From assembly GCA_027859205.1 (NCBI GenBank), contig JAQIBH010000192.1, forward strand, positions 1-46,565: DNA of 46,565 nucleotides, read 5' to 3'. This DNA comes from Bacteroidales bacterium. Its GTDB lineage: Bacteria > Bacteroidota > Bacteroidia > Bacteroidales > UBA12077. The translations under genes were made by a program, and so were the position numbers. Below are positions 9,473-19,100 of this stretch, piece by piece (position 1 is the first letter of the stretch; each line of letters begins with the position of its first letter). The notes under the pieces are model-generated. The model made no database searches. It saw nothing but the letters and a program-made list of their open reading frames with translations, and was not told the origin of the DNA.

Positions 9473-11206
9473 ATGAAGTTAAAAGTGATAGTTGTGATTG
9501 TAATTACTTTTTTAAGTTTTACATCGTGTAGTGGGCAAAGAAATATAGGGAAATCTAAAACTAAAGTAAAGAAAGAGTTAAGTGCAGATAGCGAACAGCA
9601 ATATTACTATCTTTTCTTAGAGGCTAATCGGAAAAAAGTTTTAGGAGATTTGAATGGCGCTTTAGCTCTATACTATCAATGTTTAGAGTTAAATCCTGAT
9701 GCAGCAGCGGCAATGGCGGAAATTTCAAAATTGAATGAAATAATGCAAAATTTTGAAGTCGCTATAAAATACGCAGAACAAGCAATAAAGATTGACTCTG
9801 GCAATAAATGGTATAAAGTTAACCTCGCTAAATTATATTTAGTTATTAAAGATTACAACAATGCCATTAAAACTTACGAGCAGCTTTATTTAATTAATAA
9901 AACGGATTTAGAGATACCATATAACTTGGCCGCATTATATAATCATGTTGGTAATTATAAACGAGCAATCGAATTATATAACGACATTGAAAAAAATAGC
10001 GGAGTAAACGAAAATTTATCAATCGCCAAGCAGCAGCTGTATGGTTCAATTGGAAACAAAACAAAAGCATATAACGAAATTGATAATCTCATCCTTCATT
10101 ATCCAAACGAACCCAAATTCTATGGTATAAGAGCAGAAATGTACACAAACGACAATCTTTTTATTAAAGCAAAGGAAAATTACAATAAACTATTTGCTTT
10201 GGATAGTACAAATGCGCTGGGAATGCTATCGATTATTGATTTTTATAGAAAGAAAATGGACTACGATAATGCTTTTAAAATTATAAAAAAAGTAATTTAT
10301 CATGAGGGTATAGAAGTTAATCAAAAAATATTAATCTTTGTTTCATTTCTTAATATTCAAAGCGAGTTTAATATTTACAATCAGCAAATTAAAGAGCATT
10401 TGTTATTATTAAAAGAAGCATATCCAGATGTTCAAGATGTTTATACTGTACACGCAGACTTTTTAATAAAATCCAATTTGTTTGACGAAGCCCAAACAGA
10501 AATAGAGTATATCTTAGATAATTTTACGGGCAATATTGTTATATGGGAACAACTTTTGTCTATATATAGTTACAAAAGCAACTTCGATCAATTATATGTT
10601 AAATCAATTATTGCCATTGATAGTTTCCCACAACATGCGTTATTCTATTTTTTTAATGGCGTTTCTGCCACTCAAATCAACAAACCCGGAGAAGCGATTA
10701 CAATTCTAAACAAGGGCTTAGAATGGGTTAAAAATAGCCCAGATTTAGAGGTGGATTTTTACACAAATTTAGCGGAAGCGTATTATAGTAAAAAAGAATA
10801 TATGCAATCCGATTACTTTTTTGAAATGGTACTAAAAAAAGAACCAGACAATTTATATGTTATTAATAACTATAGTTATTATCTTTCTTTAAGAGAAGAA
10901 AAACTAGAGTACGCCGAAACATTAAGTAAAAAATCAATAATTGCTGAACCAAATAATAGTACATATCTCGATACTTATGCTTGGATATTATTCAAACTGG
11001 AAAGATATCAAGACGCATTGCTTTATATAAAAACAGCATTCGAACATGGCGGAGCTGAAAGCGACGTAATTGTTGAGCATTATGGCGACATTCTATTCAT
11101 GATTGGTAATAAGGAGGCAGCGGTCGAATTATGGAAATTATCTAATGAAATGGGCAATACAAATGAAAAATTAATCAAAAAAATTGAAACAAAATCAATA
11201 TTTTAA
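9473..11206 (+). CDS. TPR-repeat lipoprotein
   Basis: The product is about 577 residues. ATG at 9473 gives a lipoprotein signal (MKLKVIVVIVITFLSFTSC), so I prefer it over the TTG two codons upstream. The body is a solenoid of tetratricopeptide repeats, clear at about 45-160 (NGALALYYQCLELNPDAAAA, then NFEVAIKYAEQAIKIDSGN) and again at 395-560 (for example EYMQSDYFFEMVLKKEPDNL). Such proteins scaffold other proteins at the envelope. Its fixed place between dut and an EnvC-like gene suggests work in cell-wall or surface-polymer assembly, which is inference. Confidence 0.85.
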   Translation: MKLKVIVVIVITFLSFTSCSGQRNIGKSKTKVKKELSADSEQQYYYLFLEANRKKVLGDLNGALALYYQCLELNPDAAAAMAEISKLNEIMQNFEVAIKYAEQAIKIDSGNKWYKVNLAKLYLVIKDYNNAIKTYEQLYLINKTDLEIPYNLAALYNHVGNYKRAIELYNDIEKNSGVNENLSIAKQQLYGSIGNKTKAYNEIDNLILHYPNEPKFYGIRAEMYTNDNLFIKAKENYNKLFALDSTNALGMLSIIDFYRKKMDYDNAFKIIKKVIYHEGIEVNQKILIFVSFLNIQSEFNIYNQQIKEHLLLLKEAYPDVQDVYTVHADFLIKSNLFDEAQTEIEYILDNFTGNIVIWEQLLSIYSYKSNFDQLYVKSIIAIDSFPQHALFYFFNGVSATQINKPGEAITILNKGLEWVKNSPDLEVDFYTNLAEAYYSKKEYMQSDYFFEMVLKKEPDNLYVINNYSYYLSLREEKLEYAETLSKKSIIAEPNNSTYLDTYAWILFKLERYQDALLYIKTAFEHGGAESDVIVEHYGDILFMIGNKEAAVELWKLSNEMGNTNEKLIKKIETKSIF

Positions 11207-11217
11207 GGGAATACATA

Positions 11218-12411
11218 ATGAGGAACCGTTTATTTAAAAGAACATTTACTGTACTGGCAATAATACTTGCTTTTAACAATGTATTTTCCCAAACTAAGGA
11301 AGAGTTCAAGCAAAAGCAATTAAAAACACAGGAAAGTCTTGAAATTACCAATCAGTTATTATTTCAAACTGAAAAGTCAAAATCTGCAGGACTAAATAAA
11401 CTTCTAATTATAAAGAAAAGAATTGGCTTGCGGGAACGATTGATAACAGAGATCGTAGAGGAAATAAATTCACTTGAAGAGGAAATAAGCAAAAATAAAA
11501 TTTATATCACAAAATTAGAATATGATTTAAAGGAATTAAAGGAAGAGTATGCTCGAATGATTTACTATGCTTATAAAAATAGAAATAATTTTGACAGAGT
11601 AATGTTTATCTTGGCGGCTGAAGATTTTAATCAAGCATATAGAAGAATGAGGTATTTTAAAGAATACACAAAGTATAGAAAGAAACAAGCAGAGAGAATT
11701 ATCGTGAAGCAAAAAAATCTGGAGTATGAAACAGAACAACTACAGGACAAAAAAAATGATAAAATTAGGCTGCTTTCAAATAAAGAAAGAGAAAAATCTT
11801 ATTTGACTATTGAGCAAAACAAAGAAAATGTCGAAATAAATAGGTTAAAAAGAAAAGAAAGTGAGTTAAGAAAGCAGATTAGAAGCAATGAAAAAATCAT
11901 GAGGCAATTAAAAAAGGCAATTGATGACCTCATTGCGAAAGATGCAAAGGGGAATAGTACTTTTAAATTATTAAGTGCCAGTGAGGAAATTATTTCACAA
12001 GGTTTTATAAGTGCTAAAGGAAAACATAGCTGGCCGGTTGAAGATGGAATTATTATCCAGGAATTTGGGCGTCATCCACATCCTGTAATTAAAGGGGTAA
12101 TGACAAATAATGAAGGTGTAGACATAGGTGCCGCCAAAGATTCCAAAGTAAAAACGATTTTCGAGGGTGAAGTAAAAATGGTTTTTGCTGTACCGGGAGC
12201 TAATATGGCCGTTATTGTGAGACATGGACACTACTTAACGCTTTATTCAAATATCGTAAACGTTAGAGTAAAACCGGGCGATAAAATAGTTAGTGGCTTT
12301 TATATTGGTGATGTTTATTTTTCAGAAAATAATAAAGGCTCTATATTGCACTTAGGAATATACGAAGAAACAAAGGTTTTGAACCCAAAAAATTGGTTAA
12401 GCAAACAGTAA
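11218..12411 (+). CDS. EnvC-like murein hydrolase activator (degenerate M23 domain)
   Basis: The 397-residue exported protein has a signal peptide (ending near FNNVFSQ), a long coiled coil (about 25-250) and a C-terminal LytM/M23 domain (about 280-395). Zinc ligands of active M23 enzymes are altered: the H-x3-D motif reads NNEGVDI, so its His is lost, and the HLH motif reads ILHLG, with the first His lost. Together with the coiled coil this matches EnvC-type proteins, which do not cut peptidoglycan but switch on amidases at the division site. It follows the TPR gene by 11 bases, so the two are probably co-transcribed. Confidence 0.88.
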   Translation: MRNRLFKRTFTVLAIILAFNNVFSQTKEEFKQKQLKTQESLEITNQLLFQTEKSKSAGLNKLLIIKKRIGLRERLITEIVEEINSLEEEISKNKIYITKLEYDLKELKEEYARMIYYAYKNRNNFDRVMFILAAEDFNQAYRRMRYFKEYTKYRKKQAERIIVKQKNLEYETEQLQDKKNDKIRLLSNKEREKSYLTIEQNKENVEINRLKRKESELRKQIRSNEKIMRQLKKAIDDLIAKDAKGNSTFKLLSASEEIISQGFISAKGKHSWPVEDGIIIQEFGRHPHPVIKGVMTNNEGVDIGAAKDSKVKTIFEGEVKMVFAVPGANMAVIVRHGHYLTLYSNIVNVRVKPGDKIVSGFYIGDVYFSENNKGSILHLGIYEETKVLNPKNWLSKQ

Positions 12412-12428
12412 ATTTCTCATAAAAATGC

Positions 12429-12436
12429 TATATTTG
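12429..12436 (+). promoter_or_regulatory. -7 box upstream of the HATPase gene
   Basis: TATATTTG matches TAnnTTTG in the 126-base gap after the EnvC-like gene. No -33 element is seen at the right spacing, and the box lies about 100 bases before the next ATG. Confidence 0.3.
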
Positions 12437-12537
12437 AAAAATACAATATCAAAAGTGTAACAATTTCTTAATATTTAAGTATACTGCGTTAATCGTATTA
12501 CTTAAAGACATTCGATGTGCAAACAAGTATAATAATA

Positions 12538-12936
12538 ATGGAAAAAAGCATTTTAATAGAGTCGAAAATCGAGAATATCAGTAAAATCGAAAAAATTATT
12601 GATGAGGTTTCGGAAGAAGCAAAAATTAATTCTGAGGTTTATGGCAAAATATTAATTGCTACGGTAGAGGCCGTAAATAATTCTATTGTACACGGGAACA
12701 GCCAAGATGAGTCCAAAAATGTAAAAGTAGATTTTTTAATAGAACAAAGTTATATTAGTATTTTTATTGAGGACGAAGGACCAGGGTTTAATTTCTACAA
12801 TGTCCCCGACCCAACTACACCAGATAACATTGAAAACATCCATGGCAGAGGAGTTTATTTAATGAAACATCTTGCAGATGATGTAATCTTTCACGGAAAC
12901 GGTAATCGCGTTGAAATAAGATTCAACTTAAAATAA
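12538..12936 (+). CDS. Anti-sigma-factor-type ATP-binding protein
   Basis: A 132-residue single-domain GHKL ATPase of the RsbW/SpoIIAB type. It shows the N-box VEAVNNSIVHGN, the G1 box DEGPGFNF and the glycine-rich lid GRGVYLMKHL. Relatives bind sigma factors or anti-anti-sigma proteins and phosphorylate the latter, controlling stress programmes. No antagonist gene is adjacent. The start at 12538 is chosen because the upstream GTG at 12517 adds seven non-conserved residues. It is followed one base later by ybeY, an arrangement seen widely in Bacteroidetes. Confidence 0.85.
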   Translation: MEKSILIESKIENISKIEKIIDEVSEEAKINSEVYGKILIATVEAVNNSIVHGNSQDESKNVKVDFLIEQSYISIFIEDEGPGFNFYNVPDPTTPDNIENIHGRGVYLMKHLADDVIFHGNGNRVEIRFNLK

Positions 12937-12937
12937 A

Positions 12938-13363
12938 ATGCCAATAAAATTCTTCGTCGAAGAAACAAAATTCAATTTAAAGAACCGGATACGCATTAAG
13001 ACCTGGATTAGAGAAACCATTATTGGGGAAAATCTAAAACCAGGTGTAATTAACTTTATATTTACTTCAGATAAGTTTCTCCTAGAGGTTAATAAACAAT
13101 ATCTTTCGCATGATTATTTTACCGACATAATTACTTTTAATTATTGTGACAAAAATGAAATTAACGGTGATATTTACATAAGTATTTCTACTGTAAAGAA
13201 CAATTCTATCAGTTTTAACGTTACATTTATTGAGGAATTACATCGTGTTATGATTCATGGCATTCTACATCTCATGAATTACAACGATAAGACAGATCAA
13301 GAAAAAGCAGAAATAAGAAAAAAAGAGAACTATTATCTAGAAAGATTTAAAAAACTTTCATAA
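12938..13363 (+). CDS. ybeY: rRNA maturation endoribonuclease YbeY
   Basis: YbeY is a zinc-dependent single-strand endoribonuclease for 16S rRNA 3' processing and ribosome quality control. The 141-residue product carries the metal motif HGILHLMNYND at 107-117. The third ligand position is Asp instead of the His of E. coli (HGxLHLxGYDH), a substitution usual in this phylum. DYFTDIITF near residue 59 corresponds to the family's D-VLSF block. The gene begins one base after the HATPase stop and precedes mnmG by 27 bases, forming a likely operon. Confidence 0.95.
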   Translation: MPIKFFVEETKFNLKNRIRIKTWIRETIIGENLKPGVINFIFTSDKFLLEVNKQYLSHDYFTDIITFNYCDKNEINGDIYISISTVKNNSISFNVTFIEELHRVMIHGILHLMNYNDKTDQEKAEIRKKENYYLERFKKLS

Positions 13364-13390
13364 TTTTCCAAAAATTTCAAAATAGAATCT

Positions 13391-15265
13391 ATGTTACCAA
13401 AATATGATGTTATTGTGGTTGGTGGAGGGCATGCTGGCTGTGAAGCTGCAGCGGCAGCAGCAAATATGGGATCAAAAACATTGTTAGTTACAATGGATAT
13501 GACGAAATATGCTCAAATGTCTTGTAATCCCGCAATGGGAGGAATTGCAAAGGGCCAAATAATAAAAGAAATTGACGCACTGGGAGGGTATTCTGCAATC
13601 GTTACAGATAAAAGTATGATTCAATTTCGCATGTTAAATCTTTCAAAAGGACCAGCTATGTGGAGTCCTCGTGCACAATGCGATAGAATGATTTTTTCTG
13701 CTGAATGGAGAAATACATTAGAGAATATTGACAACCTGGATTTATGGCAAGATTTGGTTACTGAGCTAATAATTGAGGATAATATAGTAAATGGTGTAAT
13801 TACAACACTTGGAATAAAATTTGAATCAAAAACAGTTATTTTAACAAACGGCACATTTTTAAATGGCTTAATGCATGTTGGTAAAACCCAAGTAGAAGGG
13901 GGAAGGGCAGGAGAAGCAACATCAAAAGGAATTTCTGAGCAACTAGAAACATTCGGTTTTGAGGTTGGAAGAATGAAAACAGGAACACCCCCAAGAATTG
14001 ATGCACGTAGCATTGACTTTACGAAAGTGAATGAGCAAAAGGGTGATGAAGGCGGAGGACAGTTTTCTTTTCTTGAACACGACTTTGCCGTACAAAATAA
14101 TAAAAGTTGCTATACTACATATACCAATAGTAAAGTCCATGGCATTTTAGAAACAGGGTTTAATGAATCTCCGCTTTTTAATGGATCAATAAGAGGAGTG
14201 GGTCCACGTTATTGTCCAAGTATCGAAGATAAAATTGTGACTTTTGCGGAGAAAAGTGAACATCAAATGTTTCTTGAGCCCGAAGGTCAGACCACAAACG
14301 AATACTATATCAATGGATTCGCTTCATCGCTACCTTGGGAGGTCCAACTTAAAGCATTAAAAAGTATAGCAGGTCTCGAAAATGTAAAAATATACAGACC
14401 TGGATATGCAATTGAATATGATTATTATCCACCCACTCAGTTAAAACACACTCTCGAAACAAAAAAAATCAATAATTTATATTTTGCTGGACAAATAAAC
14501 GGAACTACTGGATACGAGGAAGCTGCAGCACAAGGTATGATGGCGGGAATAAATGCTAGTTTAAAAGTTGCAAAGAAGGGAAAATTCGTTCTAAATAGAG
14601 ATCAAGCTTATATCGGAGTCTTAATTGACGACCTGGTTACTAAGGGTGTTGACGAACCATACAGAATGTTTACTTCAAGAGCAGAGTATAGAATTCTGTT
14701 ACGGCAGGATAATGCCGATTTGCGACTAACAGAGTTGTCCTATAAAATGGGATTAGCTAAAGAAAGCAGATTTAAACTGTTGATAGAAAAAATAGAATCC
14801 AGGGATGCAATTATAAAATTCATTAAGGAATATAGCGTTTCTCCGAGTGAAATCCAGGATTATTTAGAAAAAGTTAATACTCCAGCCATTAAGCAAAAGA
14901 GAAAGCTTCTTGATTTAGTTTTAAGACCACAGGTAAGATTAGAAGACTTAATAGGAATTATTTCAGGATTAAAAATAATAGTGGATAGAATTAATATTAA
15001 ACGAGATGAAATAATAGAATCAGCAGAAGTACTTATTAAATACTCTGGATATATTGATAGAGAGCAAATGGTAGCCGACAAGTTAAAGAGGTTAGAATAT
15101 GTTAAGATACCTGAAAATTATGATTACGATAATATTTTGTCTTTATCAACTGAAGGGCGTCAAAAGCTAAAGCGAATTCAACCAATAAATGTTGGCCAGG
15201 CAACGCGTATTAGCGGTGTCTCTCCATCAGATATTAGTGTATTATTAGTATATATGGGACGTTAA
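13391..15265 (+). CDS. mnmG: tRNA uridine-5-carboxymethylaminomethyl modification enzyme MnmG
   Basis: MnmG (GidA), with MnmE, installs the cmnm5 group on the wobble uridine of several tRNAs using FAD, NADH and methylene-THF or glycine. The 624-residue product has the FAD dinucleotide motif [17 protein letters not shown] at its start, then [54 protein letters not shown] and [14 protein letters not shown]. The C-terminal helical domain that binds MnmE and tRNA is complete. mnmE is not in the window. A palindrome like a ParB site starts at the base after the stop codon. Confidence 0.98.
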   Translation: MLPKYDVIVVGGGHAGCEAAAAAANMGSKTLLVTMDMTKYAQMSCNPAMGGIAKGQIIKEIDALGGYSAIVTDKSMIQFRMLNLSKGPAMWSPRAQCDRMIFSAEWRNTLENIDNLDLWQDLVTELIIEDNIVNGVITTLGIKFESKTVILTNGTFLNGLMHVGKTQVEGGRAGEATSKGISEQLETFGFEVGRMKTGTPPRIDARSIDFTKVNEQKGDEGGGQFSFLEHDFAVQNNKSCYTTYTNSKVHGILETGFNESPLFNGSIRGVGPRYCPSIEDKIVTFAEKSEHQMFLEPEGQTTNEYYINGFASSLPWEVQLKALKSIAGLENVKIYRPGYAIEYDYYPPTQLKHTLETKKINNLYFAGQINGTTGYEEAAAQGMMAGINASLKVAKKGKFVLNRDQAYIGVLIDDLVTKGVDEPYRMFTSRAEYRILLRQDNADLRLTELSYKMGLAKESRFKLLIEKIESRDAIIKFIKEYSVSPSEIQDYLEKVNTPAIKQKRKLLDLVLRPQVRLEDLIGIISGLKIIVDRINIKRDEIIESAEVLIKYSGYIDREQMVADKLKRLEYVKIPENYDYDNILSLSTEGRQKLKRIQPINVGQATRISGVSPSDISVLLVYMGR

Positions 15266-15281
15266 TGTTCCACGTGGAACG
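15266..15281. promoter_or_regulatory. Putative parS-like ParB binding site
   Basis: TGTTCCACGTGGAACG contains a perfect 14-base palindrome (15267-15280). It differs from the symmetric variant TGTTCCACGTGGAACA only in the last base, and resembles the general parS consensus TGTTTCACGTGAAACA. It starts one base after the mnmG stop. A half-site, TGTTCCACGAAGC, lies at 15298-15310. The gap is only 59 bases and has no T-rich tail after the palindrome, so a terminator role is less likely. Confidence 0.55.
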
Positions 15282-15324
15282 CTAGCTGTTTTTTCATTGT
15301 TCCACGAAGCAAAAATTAATCAAT

Positions 15325-16959
15325 ATGAACAAAGAATTCATCATTTCGGGGAAGATAGTTGATATAATTGAGCGACGAATATTTAATGCTACAATCAAAG
15401 TTACCAATTCTAAAATTGTTGAAATCCAAGAATCTACGCAGGAGAACGATAATTATATAATTCCGGGATTTATAGATGCCCATGTACATATTGAAAGCTC
15501 AATGCTTATTCCGACAAGTTTTGCCAGAGCAGCTGTGAAAAATGGTACTGTGGCAACAGTTTCTGACCCCCACGAAATAGCTAATGTGTTGGGTGTCGAC
15601 GGGGTGAAATTCATGATTAAAAATGGAAAGAAATCTCCTTTTAAGTTTTATTTTGGTGCTCCATCGTGTGTGCCTGCAACTTCATTTGAAACATCTGGAG
15701 CTGTGATAGATTCTGCCGACATTAAAGAGTTAATGGCAAATCCGGATATACATTATTTGGCTGAAATGATGAATTTTCCAGGAGTGATTTTCCAGGATGA
15801 AGAAGTATTGAAAAAAATTAAATATGCACATGATTCAAACAAACCAGTTGATGGTCACGCACCAGGTTTATTTGGGGAAGATTTAAATAAATATGCTGCA
15901 CAGAAAATAACAACAGATCATGAATGCACATCTGTTAAAGAGGCAATTGAAAAGATAAACAGAGGCATAAAAATACAAATACGAGAGGGAAGCGCTGCTA
16001 AGAATTTTGAAAATTTATTTCCCCTTATAGAGTCACATCCCGCAAAAGTAATGTTTTGCACAGACGATTGCCATCCAGACGACTTAGTAAAAGGACACAT
16101 TAATAAAGTTGTAAGTCGTGCAATTGGAAAAGGAGCAGATGTTTTTGATGTTATTTCTGCAGCAACAAAAATCCCAAAAGAACATTATAATTTAGATGTT
16201 GGATTGTTACAAGTTGGTGATCCGGCAGATTTTATTATTGTAAATAATTTATGCGATTTTGATGTTTCTAAAACTTACATTAATGGTGATTTGGTTTATG
16301 AAAATGGTGTAGTTTTAATCGAAAAACAATCTGAAACTTCTCCTAATAACTTCAATTGCAAACCAATTTCTATCTCCGACATATTGGTTCCCGAAAGAGG
16401 AAAAAGTATACAGGTTATAGTTGCAAAAGACGGAGATTTAGTGACGGGAAAAGAAATAATTGAACCTACAATAAAAGATGGACATATTGTTAGCGATATA
16501 AATAAGGATATATTAAAAATAGTTATTGTTAATAGATATAAAAACACAAAACCACAAGTAGGTTTTATTAAAAACTTTAAGTTAAAAAAAGGAGCAATTG
16601 CAGGTAGTATTGCGCATGATAGTCATAATATTATTGCTATTGGAACAAATGACATAGAAATAGTAAATGCAATTAATACCGTAATAGATAATAAGGGTGG
16701 AATAGTTGCCTATGATGAAAACAAATTAAAGCAATTAAAGTTAGAAGTTGCTGGCTTGATGTCAACTGGCGAAGCAGAAGATGTCGCAAAAAGATATCAC
16801 GAAGTTCACTCTATGGCAAAAGAGCTTGGTTCTGAGCTTACAGCACCTTTTATGACAATGGCATTTATGGCTTTATTGGTTATACCGGAGTTGAAAATTG
16901 GCGATAAGGGAATGTTTGATGTTACAAAATTTGCTTTTACTTCCTTATTTATTGAATAA
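15325..16959 (+). CDS. ade: Adenine deaminase
   Basis: Ade converts adenine to hypoxanthine and ammonia in purine salvage. It belongs to the amidohydrolase superfamily with a binuclear metal site. The 544-residue product has GFIDAHVHIESSML (metal-binding HxH), DPHEIANVLG, LAEMMNFPGV, DGHAPGL, TTDHECTS and FCTDDCHPDDL in the family order, plus the C-terminal adenine-deaminase domain with AHDSHNIIAIG. Length is normal. Its stop overlaps the uvrC start by one base, so the two are translated in tandem even though their functions are unrelated. Confidence 0.97.
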   Translation: MNKEFIISGKIVDIIERRIFNATIKVTNSKIVEIQESTQENDNYIIPGFIDAHVHIESSMLIPTSFARAAVKNGTVATVSDPHEIANVLGVDGVKFMIKNGKKSPFKFYFGAPSCVPATSFETSGAVIDSADIKELMANPDIHYLAEMMNFPGVIFQDEEVLKKIKYAHDSNKPVDGHAPGLFGEDLNKYAAQKITTDHECTSVKEAIEKINRGIKIQIREGSAAKNFENLFPLIESHPAKVMFCTDDCHPDDLVKGHINKVVSRAIGKGADVFDVISAATKIPKEHYNLDVGLLQVGDPADFIIVNNLCDFDVSKTYINGDLVYENGVVLIEKQSETSPNNFNCKPISISDILVPERGKSIQVIVAKDGDLVTGKEIIEPTIKDGHIVSDINKDILKIVIVNRYKNTKPQVGFIKNFKLKKGAIAGSIAHDSHNIIAIGTNDIEIVNAINTVIDNKGGIVAYDENKLKQLKLEVAGLMSTGEAEDVAKRYHEVHSMAKELGSELTAPFMTMAFMALLVIPELKIGDKGMFDVTKFAFTSLFIE

Positions 16960-18761
16960 TGCTACAGCTCAACAAAGAAAAATTTAAATCAATCCTTTCT
17001 GTACTTCCGGATAGTCCTGGGGTATACCAATTTTATAATTCCACAAACGATATTATTTATATAGGAAAAGCGAAAAATCTCAAAAAACGAGTTTCGTCTT
17101 ATTTTATGAAAGATCATTACGAAAACAATAAACTAAAAGCTCTTGTTTTAAAGATTGATCAAATAGAATACATTGTTGTGGAAACAGAAACCGATGCGTT
17201 TTTGCTTGAGAATAATCTAATAAAAAAATATCGTCCTCGGTATAATGTATTATTAAAAGATGATAAAACTTTTCCGTGGATTTGTGTTAAAAAAGAACCT
17301 TTCCCAAGAGTTTTTTATACTAGAAATGTAATAAATGATGGATCAGCATATTTTGGCCCGTATACTTCAGTTTACATGGTGAAAATTTTATTGGATTTGA
17401 TTCGGCAATTGTATCCGCTACGGAACTGTAAACTTAATTTATCAAAGGATAATATAAAGAAAAGGAAATATAAAACTTGTTTGGAATATCACATTGGGAA
17501 TTGTTTAGCACCATGTATTTCATTACAAACCGAAGATAACTACAATGAATCAATTGATTATATTAAAAAAATTCTTAAGGGCAATATACATGAAGTTATA
17601 TCTTATTTAAATGATTTGATGAAAAAATATTCAACGGAATTTAAGTTCGAAGATGCACTAATAGTAAAAGAAAGGATCGAAATTCTTGAAAAATATAAAA
17701 GCAAATCTACAATTGTTAGTTCAAGTCTAAATAACGTCGATGTGTTTAATATTTTGGATGATAATAATATTGCATATGTAAATTTCTTGAAAGTTGTTGA
17801 AGGAGGAATTGTACAAGCACATACAGTGGAACTAAAGAAAAAGCTGGATGAGAGCCAGAAGGATTTATTGCTTTTAGCAATCGTTGAAATTCGCGAAAGA
17901 CTTGGTAGCACTGCAAAGGAGATTATTGCTCCAATACAAATTGAATTGGGGGGCATTCATATTACAGTTCCTGAACGAGGAGAGAAGAAATCTTTACTTG
18001 AGCTATCTGAACGAAACCTGAAATATTATAGATTAGAAAAACAGAAAAAATTTGACAAGAAAAAGGAGAAGCATTCCGGCAAACGTATTTTAGAAATAAT
18101 AAAAAAAGATTTAAATTTAACTGTTCTTCCAGATCATATAGAATGCTTCGACAACTCAAATATTCAAGGATCAAATGCTGTGGCGGCTTGTGTTGTGTTT
18201 AGAGGAGCAAAACCGTTTACAAAAGATTACAGGCATTACAATATAAAAACAGTTGAAGGGCCAGACGATTATGCATCAACGGAAGAAGTGGTTTATCGAC
18301 GGTATAAACGATTAATTGAAGAAAATAAAAGTTTGCCACAGCTTATAGTGATCGATGGAGGTAAGGGACAACTTAATGCAGCGTTAAAAAGTTTAGAGAA
18401 ATTAAAGATTAAGAATAGTGTCACTATTATTGGAATTGCAAAAAGATTGGAGGAAATCTTTTATGCTAACGATCCTATCCCGTTGTATCTCGACAAAAAT
18501 TCGGAATCATTAAAAGTAATTCAACATATCCGAAATGAAGCACATCGTTTCGGGATAAAATTTCACAGGAATAAAAGATCAGGAAATTTTATAAAAAGTG
18601 AGTTAGATAATATTCCAGGAATTGGTCCTAAAACAATCGACCTTCTTTTAACAAAATTTAAAACAATCAAAAACATTCAGTCTTCTACTTTAGATGAAGT
18701 TTCGATTGAAATAGGAAATCGAAAAGCAAAATTATTATTGGAATATTTTAATGTCCAGTAA
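16959..18761 (+). CDS. uvrC: Excinuclease ABC subunit UvrC
   Basis: UvrC makes both incisions around a lesion in nucleotide excision repair once UvrA and UvrB have loaded. The 600-residue product has the GIY-YIG nuclease domain for the 3' cut (SPGVYQFYN, IIYIGKAKNLKKRVSSY, residues about 15-95), four conserved cysteines around 150-185, the UVR/UvrB-binding segment (FKFEDALIVKERIEILEKY near 225), the RNase H-like domain for the 5' cut (CFDNSNIQGSNAVAACVVF and VIDGGKGQL) and the C-terminal double helix-hairpin-helix (LDNIPGIGPKTIDLLL). It is complete. Confidence 0.98.
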   Translation: MLQLNKEKFKSILSVLPDSPGVYQFYNSTNDIIYIGKAKNLKKRVSSYFMKDHYENNKLKALVLKIDQIEYIVVETETDAFLLENNLIKKYRPRYNVLLKDDKTFPWICVKKEPFPRVFYTRNVINDGSAYFGPYTSVYMVKILLDLIRQLYPLRNCKLNLSKDNIKKRKYKTCLEYHIGNCLAPCISLQTEDNYNESIDYIKKILKGNIHEVISYLNDLMKKYSTEFKFEDALIVKERIEILEKYKSKSTIVSSSLNNVDVFNILDDNNIAYVNFLKVVEGGIVQAHTVELKKKLDESQKDLLLLAIVEIRERLGSTAKEIIAPIQIELGGIHITVPERGEKKSLLELSERNLKYYRLEKQKKFDKKKEKHSGKRILEIIKKDLNLTVLPDHIECFDNSNIQGSNAVAACVVFRGAKPFTKDYRHYNIKTVEGPDDYASTEEVVYRRYKRLIEENKSLPQLIVIDGGKGQLNAALKSLEKLKIKNSVTIIGIAKRLEEIFYANDPIPLYLDKNSESLKVIQHIRNEAHRFGIKFHRNKRSGNFIKSELDNIPGIGPKTIDLLLTKFKTIKNIQSSTLDEVSIEIGNRKAKLLLEYFNVQ

Positions 18762-19077
18762 ATCAGCCGCTTGAGCATTTTGCTGGGCGCGAGAAAACAT
18801 CAGTAAATTATAACATTAATTAAAGTAATTTAAGTTAATGTAAATCAGATAATAAAAGCTAATTATTTTAGAAGCTAAGTGCCGTAGAATTTAATATTTA
18901 TATCCACATTATAATAGAGTACCATATATGGTTTGCCTAACCAGCTAAATGAACGTCGCAGGATTTTTAAAAACATTTAGTGTGAAAATAAAAATAAAAT
19001 TCTACCAGAAAAATTCCTGGTTTAAATTCTAAGTAAAAATTATGATGTTTATAATAATTTAATTTTATTAAATCGAC
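18762..19077. other. Intergenic region without a recognised gene
   Basis: This is about 316 bases. The first 35 bases are unusually G+C-rich for the window; the rest is AT-rich. A weak hairpin (ACCAG/CTGGT, 19004-19021) might end uvrC transcription, but its T tail is poor. No tRNA, small frame or riboswitch could be supported. Confidence 0.4.
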
Positions 19078-19085
19078 TATCTTTG
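19078..19085 (+). promoter_or_regulatory. -7 box before the DUF4271 gene
   Basis: TATCTTTG matches TAnnTTTG and ends 15 bases before the ATG at 19101, which argues against the upstream TTG at 19083 as start. No -33 TTG is clear. Confidence 0.4.
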
Positions 19086-19100
19086 CTGCAAATTTGCAAA

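Noticed and set aside
13621-14013. A 130-codon minus-strand frame inside mnmG
   Set aside because: It is fully covered by a strongly conserved gene, and its translation matches no family.
19004-19021. Hairpin ACCAG/CTGGT as the uvrC terminator
   Set aside because: The stem is only five pairs, lies about 240 bases past the stop and has a weak T tail.
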